Shown here piece by piece: positions 57,734 through 64,000 of a DNA stretch of 64,000 bases. Numbering within the stretch: the stretch's first letter is position 1; every line of letters begins with the position of its first letter. Source of the DNA: JBBRGK01 sp036741355 (lineage in GTDB: Bacteria; Chloroflexota; Dehalococcoidia; CAUJGQ01); assembly GCA_036741355.1 (NCBI GenBank), contig DAINSK010000015.1:1-64000 (forward strand). The letters run 5' to 3'. Made by a program: the position numbers and the translations under genes. The notes under the pieces were generated by a model, which was not told the origin of the DNA, did no database searches, and saw only the letters and a list, made by a program, of their open reading frames with translations.

Positions 57734-57958
57734 ATGGACGACAGCTCCCACGAGCGGGCCGCCAGCTATCTCGAAGGCCTGCTACTGCACGACGACGCGG
57801 GTGTGTACTACGCCGTCCCCCGCGCCGTGTTCGAACGCTATCGGGTGCCGCCGGACCTACTCGTCGACTTCGCCCCGCTCACGGGCGGCAACGCGACCCC
57901 GTGGCGCGTCGTCCGCGGCATCTACGCAACAGAGCAAGATACCAGGAGAGCACAATGA
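57734..57958 (+). CDS. Small hypothetical protein, 74 aa
   Basis: ATG 57734 (MDDSSHERAASYLEGLLLHDD) has AGG 6 nt upstream; ATG 57728 is an alternative. Soluble, with a helix at the start and an aromatic core (GVYYAVPRAVFERYRVPPDLLVDFAPLTGG). I recognise no family. Its TGA overlaps the ATG of the next small gene (ATGA). Confidence 0.5.
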   Translation: MDDSSHERAASYLEGLLLHDDAGVYYAVPRAVFERYRVPPDLLVDFAPLTGGNATPWRVVRGIYATEQDTRRAQ

Positions 57959-58092
57959 ACAGCCCTGCAGCCACCCCAACCGCTAACCGCAAACGCCTGC
58001 TGGTCCTGTTGACGAACACTTTTGTCCGGGAAATGCTTGCCAAGGGCTGGCTGATTGTCAGGTTCATCCTCCCTCCGCCTGCGAGGCTGTGA
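57955..58092 (+). CDS. 45-aa peptide gene coupled to the preceding gene
   Basis: ATG 57955 overlaps the upstream stop (ATGA), with AGGAG just upstream. The peptide starts MNSPAATPTANRKRLLVLL and ends IVRFILPPPARL; a basic patch precedes a moderately hydrophobic C-terminal half. It might be a secreted or membrane-active peptide or a leader. The coding evidence is the overlap and the ribosome site, not homology. Confidence 0.4.
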   Translation: MNSPAATPTANRKRLLVLLTNTFVREMLAKGWLIVRFILPPPARL

Positions 58093-58143
58093 TCACGTCA
58101 GCAGCATCGGGCGGCTGATCCGGAGTACGAAAGGACTTTTGCC

Positions 58144-59682
58144 GTGCAGCATCAAAGAACTGCTTTCTCCCGCCTCCCCGCCAGGGTCCTCACGCTGGCG
58201 TTTGTCGCGACGGCACTGTTGCTCCTGCAGCTGGGTCAGCCGGGCAGTGCCGCCCACGCCCAGGGCACGCCCACCTGGTACCTCGAGGATATTCGGGCTT
58301 TCGTGTGTGACACGTGTCATCCGGACTTCGTCGCAGCGGGCAGCGTAGCGTACCAAGTCGTCGGCGCCTCCGTGAACGGAGGTGAGGTAGACGTCACGGC
58401 CGACGGCGGCAAAGCCTATCCCTTCTTCTGCCCCGGTGGCACCGAGCACTTCAGCTTCAAGTGGAACTTCCTCACGGACGCCAGCCAGTTTCAGCTCGGC
58501 AGCTCGATTCCGGTCGCGATGAGCGCGCCCACTTCGACGCGCTCTGGTGCCTGTCGGGGCGGCCCGATAGCCAATCAGGCCTACCTGAGCGTGCATGGCT
58601 CGAGCGGCGACCTGCTGCCGTCAGAGGCTTCCTTCTCAGGGGCTTCCTTCTCAGGGGCCTCGTCGATCGCCGCCGACGTCACCTACATAGGGACCGGCGC
58701 CGGACTCAACGTCGGCCAAACTGGGGCCAGTGGAACGCAGACCGTAAACATCGAGCCGCGACTGCTCGGCAATGAATCCATTCAGCCTCGAGCAATCTTC
58801 ACAGTGGATATCGGCGTGAACGACGTCGATATCCTCGTCGTCTACATCTACAACAACGGCTTGACGGCTCCGAACCCGTCCCTGACCGCCGGGGGCGGCA
58901 CTGCCGGCTCTTCGGCATCAGGCTGCGCCGACCTCTCGGGGAGCTGGTACGAGGCATCGGCTCGCTTGGGGACGCAGGGCCAGCCGACGAGCATTACGCA
59001 GAACGGCTGCTCGCTGACGTTCACCAACGAGTACGGCGACACCGCGTCCGGCTCCTTCCTGAACGCAACGACCGTGGTCGCTACCGGTTGGAGCAATCTC
59101 CAGGGGCAGCTCAGCGGCAGCGGTGGCTCCTACACGTACATTAACTGGGCCAACAACACGGCGTGGAGCCGCTCCTCCGGGGGCGGCACTGCCGGCTCTT
59201 CGGCATCAGGCTGCGCTGACCTCTNNNNNNNNNNNNNNNNNNNNNNNNNNNNNNNNNNNNNNNNNNNNNNNNNNNNNNNNNNNNNNNNNNNNNNNNNNNN
59301 NNNNNNNNNNNNNNNNNNNNNNNNCAGCGGTGGCTCCTACACGTACATTAGCTGGGCCAACAACACGGCGTGGAGTCGCTCCTCCGGGGGCGGCACTGCC
59401 GGCTCTTCGGCATCAGGCTGCGCTGACCTCTCGGGGAGTTGGTACGAGGCATCGGCTCGCTTGGGGACGCAGGGCCAGCCGACGAGCATTACGCAGAACG
59501 GCTGCTCGCTGACGTTCACCAACGAGTACGGCGACACCGTGTCCGGCTCCTTCCTGAACGCGACGACCGTGGTCGCTACCGGTTGGAACAATCTCCAGGG
59601 GCAGCTCAGCAGCAGCAGCGGTGGCTCCTACACGTACATTAGCTGGGCCAACAACACGGCGTGGAGTCGCGCAGGGCACTAA
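58144..59682 (+). CDS. Secreted protein with 96-residue tandem repeats (internal gap)
   Basis: 512 residues as drawn. A signal peptide (VLTLAFVATALLLLQLGQPGSAAHA) precedes a unique N-terminal domain of about 200 residues with four cysteines (FVCDTCHPDF, FFCPGG, GACRGG). Repeats begin at 58891; each has a Gly/Ser/Ala linker, C-A-D-L-S-G-S-W-Y, I-T-Q-N-G-C-S-L-T-F, T-G-W-x-N-L-x-G-Q-L and W-A-N-N-T-A-W-S-R. Each pairs two cysteines and several Trp, as in small beta-sheet binding domains; a surface or ligand-binding role is inferred. GTG 58144 has AAAGGA 8 nt upstream. A 100-N gap lies in the second unit. Confidence 0.7.
   Translation: MQHQRTAFSRLPARVLTLAFVATALLLLQLGQPGSAAHAQGTPTWYLEDIRAFVCDTCHPDFVAAGSVAYQVVGASVNGGEVDVTADGGKAYPFFCPGGTEHFSFKWNFLTDASQFQLGSSIPVAMSAPTSTRSGACRGGPIANQAYLSVHGSSGDLLPSEASFSGASFSGASSIAADVTYIGTGAGLNVGQTGASGTQTVNIEPRLLGNESIQPRAIFTVDIGVNDVDILVVYIYNNGLTAPNPSLTAGGGTAGSSASGCADLSGSWYEASARLGTQGQPTSITQNGCSLTFTNEYGDTASGSFLNATTVVATGWSNLQGQLSGSGGSYTYINWANNTAWSRSSGGGTAGSSASGCADLXXXXXXXXXXXXXXXXXXXXXXXXXXXXXXXXXXSGGSYTYISWANNTAWSRSSGGGTAGSSASGCADLSGSWYEASARLGTQGQPTSITQNGCSLTFTNEYGDTVSGSFLNATTVVATGWNNLQGQLSSSSGGSYTYISWANNTAWSRAGH
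58891..59682 (+). repeat. 288-bp in-frame tandem repeat, copy number unresolved
   Basis: Unit 1 runs 58891-59178, unit 2 starts at 59179 and a later unit starts at 59386. From the unit length, the 100-N gap (59225-59324) should be 181 nt, or 181 plus a multiple of 288. The 81-nt difference is divisible by three, so the frame holds on both sides. The near-identity of units explains the assembly break. Confidence 0.85.
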
Positions 59683-60471
59683 GGCGGTATACGCCTTGCG
59701 GAGGATCTGATGACCGTCTCAGTAAGCCGCATGTGCCCGCAGTCGGCCGGCACGATGAACTCGGCCTTGAGCGCGTTCCAGCGTTCCGCCGTGAACAGAT
59801 CCGCAGTCATTCGGGTCCCCGCGCCGGGGGCGATGGCGCTGAGCAGCGTCGCATCATTACAAACCGGATGCCGGGTCCAACGCCGGAAGACGCATGAAAG
59901 GTGGTGCATCCATGGCTTTCCCACTCCGTCCGCGCACGCTCGTCCATGCTGCCGTTGTCACGGCCGACGATGCTCTGGGCGATAGCATGTCGGTCCATGG
60001 CCAGCAGGCGCAGGCGGCCTCGACAACGCCTCACGACCCGCAGGCACAGAGTCCGAGCGCGGTGCGAATCTGGCTCCTCGACGCGGCCGGCTAGCCCTTG
60101 CAACCGTACCCGGGCTCAGGCGACCTCGGGCACCTTCTGCCCACGGGTCAGCCGGCGCACTAGGGGTACGGATAGCAATGGAGCAGAAAACAACGCTAAG
60201 ACAGCCTCGCCAGTGTGGGATGTAACCATCGTGCAAAATAACAAACGGGCATTATCTGAACCAATGGGCTGGGGTCTGAGGGCCTTTCTCGGCGTCACGG
60301 CCACGCCATGCGCGCAGCCGAGCGAGTCACAAACGCTGACGAGTATGCATGGGACGCTAACAATGGTCATGGCAAAGGCCGAACGCCGAACCACCGCGAA
60401 GGTGAACCGCCCATGAGCCGGAAGCAGTTCGAAAGGCGGCGGAGCTGAACCACGCCTTGTCATCGACGGTC
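59683..60471. other. Gene-poor stretch
   Basis: Several short frames exist on both strands, but none has recognisable motifs, a convincing ribosome site or family resemblance. Minus frames near 59700-59920 read somewhat protein-like (MTADLFTAERWNALKAEF), and may be a decayed gene. I can support no feature here. Confidence 0.5.
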
Positions 60472-60551
60472 TACCCTCGTGCTCTGAAAAAGGCGTGAAT
60501 AGAGCCGTATGCGAAGCATTGTCATCCGTCATTGGTGCGCCGCAGGGCATG
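60472..60551 (+). repeat. 80-bp direct repeat flanking the RAYT gene, left copy
   Basis: Matches 61326-61405 at 77 of 80 positions in the same orientation. Together the copies bracket the transposase gene and its inner repeats. The similarity continues a little further (AAGTTTGGC). Confidence 0.88.
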
Positions 60552-60643
60552 TGTAAGTTTGGCGTCGGGGGGCAATGCTGTCCGATAAATAAGGTTGCAG
60601 CCGGGAGGAGGGAGAGGCCGGCGGGCGCAAGCCGTGCCAGTAC

Positions 60644-60678
60644 CCCCCGTTAGGCGTCGGGGTGCGCCCCTACTATGG
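60644..60678. repeat. REP-like sequence left of the RAYT gene
   Basis: CCCCGTTAGGCGTC is shared directly with 61303-61316 and, one base shorter, with the crcB-DUF190 spacer (33197-33209). TGCGCCCCTACTATGG (60663-60678) is a perfect 16-bp inverted repeat of 61272-61287. Confidence 0.82.
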
Positions 60679-60722
60679 AAAGGCCGTGAGGCGAGAACCG
60701 CCGCGACTATGGGGATCGGGGA

Positions 60723-61277
60723 ATGGCGACGCGTGATCGGCGGACCGTCAGGTTGGCGACCCACGATTATGCTGCCACGGCTACCTACTTCATCACGCTC
60801 GTGACTGTTGCGCGGCTTTGCTTGTTCGGTGAGGTCGTTGATGAGAAATCGGTTCTCAATGACCTCGGGCTGATTGTCGAGGCGGAGTGGCGGCGCGCAG
60901 CCGGTATTCGACCCGAGGTGGCGCTCGATACCTTCACCGTCATGCCGAACCACATGCATGCCCTGCTGCGGGTCAAAGGGCCGAGCCCCTCACGGACCGC
61001 TGCGAACGGGTTGAGCCGACGACCTCGCACCCTGGGCGCGCTCGTTGCTGGGTTCAAGTCTGTAACGTCGTCGCGGGTGTCCAGGCTGATTGAGCTTCAA
61101 CCTCCCAGCGTCTGGCAACGGGGCTACCACGAACGCGTTGTCCGCGACGACGCAGAGTTACAGCGCATACGTCTCTATATCGAGCGAAATCCGGCAGCGT
61201 GGCCTGAGGATCCTGAAAATCCGGTCAATGTGCCCATCGGACCGATCGCCCGTAGCCGGCACGCCGAAATGCCATAG
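60723..61277 (+). CDS. REP-associated tyrosine transposase (RAYT, Y1/TnpA-REP family)
   Basis: 184 residues. A single-strand DNA transposase of the HUH/Y1 class. The HUH motif is FTVMPNHMHALL, with His77 and His79. The catalytic Tyr is probably Tyr135 in VWQRGYHERVV, followed by the family's RDDAELQRIRLYIERNPAAW. RAYTs are tied to short REP palindromes and to bounded repeat elements, and here the gene sits inside both. The stop codon lies within the right inverted repeat. It looks intact. Confidence 0.92.
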   Translation: MATRDRRTVRLATHDYAATATYFITLVTVARLCLFGEVVDEKSVLNDLGLIVEAEWRRAAGIRPEVALDTFTVMPNHMHALLRVKGPSPSRTAANGLSRRPRTLGALVAGFKSVTSSRVSRLIELQPPSVWQRGYHERVVRDDAELQRIRLYIERNPAAWPEDPENPVNVPIGPIARSRHAEMP

Positions 61278-61405
61278 TAGGGGCGCACGGCGTGCGCCCG
61301 GCCCCGTTAGGCGTCAGAGTGCCAGTACCCTCGTGCTCTGAAAGAGGCGTGAATAGAGCCGTATGCGAAGCATTTTCATCCGTCACTGGTGCGCCGCAGG
61401 GCATG
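61272..61405. repeat. Right-hand repeat cluster of the RAYT locus
   Basis: It contains the 16-bp inverted repeat partner (61272-61287), a GGGCGCACGGCGTGCGCCC hairpin, the direct CCCCGTTAGGCGTC copy (61303-61316) and the right 80-bp repeat (61326-61405). Confidence 0.85.
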
Positions 61406-61578
61406 AGCAAGTTTGGCCGTAGTGGTACCAGTGCCCCTACGGGCTAACGGAGGTACCGGCGCGACAGCTGTGCTGCCTGCCGCAGTGGGAGGCCGTTCAG
61501 CTTCTTGCAAGGGGCGATCCGGCAGGCTTTGAGGGTGTGGTCCCGAATTCCTACCACCTCGCACACCGTCTCGCGATC

Positions 61579-61636
61579 CCCCGCCTAAGCTCCCTCTTTC
61601 CCCCAGAATTGGGGGAAAGAGGGAGCTTAGGCGGGG
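61579..61636. repeat. Perfect palindrome with 27-bp arms
   Basis: The left arm is 61579-61605, the loop GAAT 61606-61609 and the right arm 61610-61636, with no mismatch. The arms are C/T-rich and G/A-rich. It lies 12 nt past the stop codon of the minus-strand gene that follows and could terminate or stabilise that transcript. It resembles the smaller hairpins at 20631 and 32991. Confidence 0.88.
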
Positions 61637-61647
61637 AGTTAGGGGGC

Positions 61648-62712
61648 CTATGCCCGAACAGCCACACTTTGGGCGCGCGTGCCGCCGCCCCAGGTCGGCA
61701 GGTACGTGGACTTGATCCCGACACCTCCTGCGACGACGAGCATGATATCGTCGGGGTCGCGCGCCAGCACCAGGCAGTCGTCGCGCTCGGGCGACATCCG
61801 AGCGCGAATGCTCGCAGCCATTCCCTTTCCCAGCAGCGACAGCGGCAACCGGCCGTGTTCGAAGATAAATCGCTTGACGTCGCGCTTGCTCATGCCCGAC
61901 CCGGCCAACGCCTGCGCGTGTTCGTAGCTCAACAGGAGGAGCGGCTCGCCGCCACCGAGGAGACCCGCGCCACCGGTATTGCCGGCGATGGTCATCGAGT
62001 GCGCGAGCGTGAGCATGATCTCCTCTGGTTCCGAGTTGGAACCGTGTACCACTTCGACCGTGCCCGAGATCCCGACGGCCGTGACCACCGTCTGTTCGAC
62101 GGTAAAGCCGCGTTCCACGTGAAGCGGCTCCCACGGTGAGTGAGCCTCGTTTTCTGCAAAGCAGACGCCGTACTTCGCGGGCTGGCCCATTGTCGCCATG
62201 TCCATGCCGCCGGAGCTGGCTCCGCCAAGGTTCTGCAAAACCAGCCGCATAGCACGACCGATGCAGGCATTCGCCCGGACGCCTCCGCCCAGGCAGTTGG
62301 CGCCACCGCTGATACCTGCCTTCGCCGCGCCGGGCCCGTTGACGATGAAGATCGGCGCCGCACTGCCGGTCGTAGTCTGAATTCCAAGCAGGTTGAATTC
62401 CGGATCGCCCATCGCCTGCACCGCTGCCGCGATCACTGGAAGGTGTTCCGGGCCGCATCCCGCCATCACTGCACAAACGGCAAGGTGATAGACGCGGATG
62501 GGCTTCAATCCCGGTTCCAGTTCGCCGACGTGTTCGGTAGGATCCATACGTGCATCGCGGTACATGCGGCGAACTCGGTCGGCGGTCGGCGGTACGATCG
62601 GCAGGCCGTCGGCCAGCCCGGCCCGGTACAGCCGCCCGTTAACCGATTCGAGCGGTTCGGCGTCGGACACCAAGAGGTCATCAAGCGTTATCGGAGGTTC
62701 GCTGGTCGTCAT
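61648..62712 (-). CDS. Conserved hypothetical protein (VNGP/GGxxxANAC-type family), 354 aa
   Basis: The conserved blocks VMAGCGPEHLPV, NLLGIQTTTGSAAPIFIVNGP, GGGVRANACIGRAMRLVLQN, MATMGQPAKYGVCFAENE and SPWEPLHVERGF belong to a widespread family. In my recollection it is often encoded beside UGSC-motif (seleno)proteins. The four invariant-looking Cys positions are present but none is a C-x-x-C. No such partner is visible here. Start ATG 62712 (MTTSEPPITLDD); 62745 is possible. Function unknown. Confidence 0.7.
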   Translation of the reverse strand: MTTSEPPITLDDLLVSDAEPLESVNGRLYRAGLADGLPIVPPTADRVRRMYRDARMDPTEHVGELEPGLKPIRVYHLAVCAVMAGCGPEHLPVIAAAVQAMGDPEFNLLGIQTTTGSAAPIFIVNGPGAAKAGISGGANCLGGGVRANACIGRAMRLVLQNLGGASSGGMDMATMGQPAKYGVCFAENEAHSPWEPLHVERGFTVEQTVVTAVGISGTVEVVHGSNSEPEEIMLTLAHSMTIAGNTGGAGLLGGGEPLLLLSYEHAQALAGSGMSKRDVKRFIFEHGRLPLSLLGKGMAASIRARMSPERDDCLVLARDPDDIMLVVAGGVGIKSTYLPTWGGGTRAQSVAVRA

Positions 62713-62778
62713 TCCAACCGTTTTAGCATCGATTCCGGACGACATCGGTGCACGCGCGAATCGTCGGGACGCCGTCGT

Positions 62779-63702
62779 TTACGGCCCCTCCGATGACCGG
62801 CCTTTTCGGATCATCTCTTCGAATGCGCGGATGACGTCGGCGGCGTTGGGTAGGTCTGCGGCTTCACCTTGCGGGCGCGTGTGGGACTCCTCGCGCGCTG
62901 ATTCCTCTAGTTCGCGCACGTGTTCAGCTACCTCGCTCTTGCTGCGGACCGCATCGCTGACCTGCGATTCGAAGAACGCCGAAGCATCCTCGAGACGGGC
63001 CAGGTCGAGCGGCACGTCGATCAGGTCACGAACGGCTCGCAGCAGTGCGAGCGCCGCCTTTGGATTGGCAGTGGAAGGCAGATAATGCGGTACCGCTGCC
63101 CACAGGCTGGCCGAGCGCATGCCCAGCGCCTGCGCCGCGTCTGTCATTACACTGACGACTCCTGTCGGCCCTTCATACGTCGTCGAGAGCGTTTCCATCA
63201 CTTCCAGGGTTGTGGAAAAGCCATCGTCGAGTGAGTAGCCGGTAATTGGCACGGGGCGGGTATGCGGGACGGCCGCGAGAAAGGCCCCGAGCGTGACCAC
63301 ACGCTGGACGCCGAGCTCGCCAGCAGTCGATAGCACCGCATCGCAGTACGTGCGCCAGCGCAGGTTTGGCTCCCTGGCAACGAATGCCACCAGATCCGAC
63401 GACCACGAGGTCCCACCCTTGACCGCGTAGAGGTCGTGCGAAGGCCAACGCAGAATGCGTTCGGCGTTACGCAGCCGTACAAGCGGACGAGATTCGATCT
63501 CCGTGAACACGTGGAACGGGTCGGGAGAAATCGTGGCTATGCGTTCGGCATCCAGATGGCGTGCCAGCCAGCGCACGGCCGCTGTGGCCGCCTGGCCGGC
63601 GTCGTTCCAGCCCTGGAACCCGGCCACCAGCACGGGGCTTCGCAGCTTTGGCCAGCGCCTGACGAGGCGCTCGACATGTGCTTTAGATGGCAATTCACTC
63701 AC
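62779..63702 (-). CDS. PAC2 family protein (proteasome-assembly-chaperone-like)
   Basis: 307 residues. PVLVAGFQGWNDAGQAATAAVRWL at the N-terminus, RVVTLGAFLAAVPHTRPVPITG and TGVVSVMTDAAQALGMRSASLWAAVPHYL are typical of bacterial PAC2 proteins. They are named after archaeal/eukaryotic proteasome chaperones, but the bacterial role is unproven. No proteasome genes are in the window. It is 66 nt upstream of the conserved hypothetical gene, on the same strand. Confidence 0.85.
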   Translation of the reverse strand: MSELPSKAHVERLVRRWPKLRSPVLVAGFQGWNDAGQAATAAVRWLARHLDAERIATISPDPFHVFTEIESRPLVRLRNAERILRWPSHDLYAVKGGTSWSSDLVAFVAREPNLRWRTYCDAVLSTAGELGVQRVVTLGAFLAAVPHTRPVPITGYSLDDGFSTTLEVMETLSTTYEGPTGVVSVMTDAAQALGMRSASLWAAVPHYLPSTANPKAALALLRAVRDLIDVPLDLARLEDASAFFESQVSDAVRSKSEVAEHVRELEESAREESHTRPQGEAADLPNAADVIRAFEEMIRKGRSSEGP

Positions 63703-63901
63703 TCCCGCCAGAAGTCCTTCACCTATTCTAGCGAAAAACCCGCGGCACCGCAGATACCAGCCGGGTTGGACATTGGACGTGGTACCGGCGATAATGTCTC
63801 AGTCCCGAATGATGTCGGGAAATACCAGCAGGGGCGCGATTCGCTGGCAGGCCTTCCGAGGGCCCGGGTGATGACGCGGCCGCTCAGACCTCGAGGAATT
63901 G

Positions 63902-64000
63902 ATGAACCCCGTCATCGAACACAGCTTCACCCGATACCTCGCGGCCAAGAAAAGCATCGACGACCGGTCGTTGAACCGCCACGTTTGGGGCGGCTTGAGT
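63902..64000 (+). CDS. N-terminus of a probable class I methyltransferase (cut by the window edge)
   Basis: ATG 63902 has GAGGAA 5 nt upstream. The 33 visible residues (MNPVIEHSFTRYLAAKKSID, then DRSLNRHVWGGL) resemble the N-terminal extension of a group of SAM-dependent methyltransferases. The SAM motif lies beyond the window, so the call is tentative. The 63703-63901 spacer holds no other gene. Confidence 0.45.
   Translation, partial: MNPVIEHSFTRYLAAKKSIDDRSLNRHVWGGLS

Noticed and set aside
60116..60550. Minus-strand 144-codon frame over the left 80-bp repeat
   Set aside because: Its first part is simply the repeat read backward (the same peptide appears at 61330-61410), and the rest has no recognisable features.

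Overview
The window is a bacterial scaffold of roughly 60% G+C (estimated by eye) with four 100-N gaps. Gene content and order fit a Gram-positive-type or Chloroflexota-like lineage: hrcA-grpE-dnaK-dnaJ-prmA-rsmE behind a CIRCE element, HspR with DnaJ and ClpC, a RemA-type protein next to gmk, Tat or lipoprotein exports, and many GTG/TTG starts. Assignment to Chloroflexota is an inference from protein flavour, not proof.

Layout. 0-4 kb: gene remnants at the left edge, a CDF metal transporter, a SufR-like regulator and a Tat-exported M23 peptidase. The M23 gene is split by a scaffold gap that is probably false. 4-16.4 kb: two convergent MoxR modules flank folC. The plus-strand module is MoxR-DUF58-TgpA-like, and its transglutaminase domain has lost all three catalytic residues. 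The minus-strand module is MoxR-DUF58-BatD-like-VWA-VWA-TPR. 16.5-20.6 kb: heat-shock operon dnaJ-like/hspR/clpC with a promoter and a strong terminator. 20.7-24.4 kb: a LarA-type racemase, an NAD(P)-dependent reductase, rpiA and two small proteins. 24.5-30 kb: a minus-strand peptide-type ABC operon (two permeases, two tandem duplicated binding proteins, no ATPases) with a consensus-like promoter and a FadR/GntR-type palindrome. 30-34.7 kb: small unknowns, a flavin disulfide reductase, a fluoride riboswitch with crcB and DUF190, and proB. 34.8-39 kb: an unknown protein, a NUDIX hydrolase, a stand-alone tungsten-type aldehyde ferredoxin oxidoreductase and a coupled pair of small proteins. 39.1-44.8 kb: pyrG behind a perfect sigma-70 promoter, a DUF2269 membrane protein, rho, a LysM-M23 peptidase and an MBL hydrolase. 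44.9-54.5 kb: an ECF sigma factor with a coupled small protein, then the CIRCE-controlled hrcA operon through rsmE, a prephenate-dehydrogenase-like gene, remA-like and gmk. 54.5-61.7 kb is accessory: a 997-aa LAL/LuxR regulator, two very small coupled genes, a secreted protein with 96-residue tandem repeats, a gene-poor stretch, and a REP-associated transposase (RAYT) flanked by direct and inverted repeats. 61.6-64 kb: a long perfect palindrome, a conserved unknown, a PAC2-family protein and the start of a probable methyltransferase.

Working together: two heat-shock circuits (HspR and HrcA/CIRCE) sit in one window. The fluoride riboswitch controls a fluoride-export locus. The paired MoxR modules suggest two AAA+/VWA or DUF58 assembly systems acting at the membrane. 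The points I consider most worth a second look are the degenerate transglutaminase, the RAYT with its satellite repeats, the false gap at 3060-3159, the putative FadR-type operator, and three genes whose conserved N-termini lie upstream of any standard start codon.
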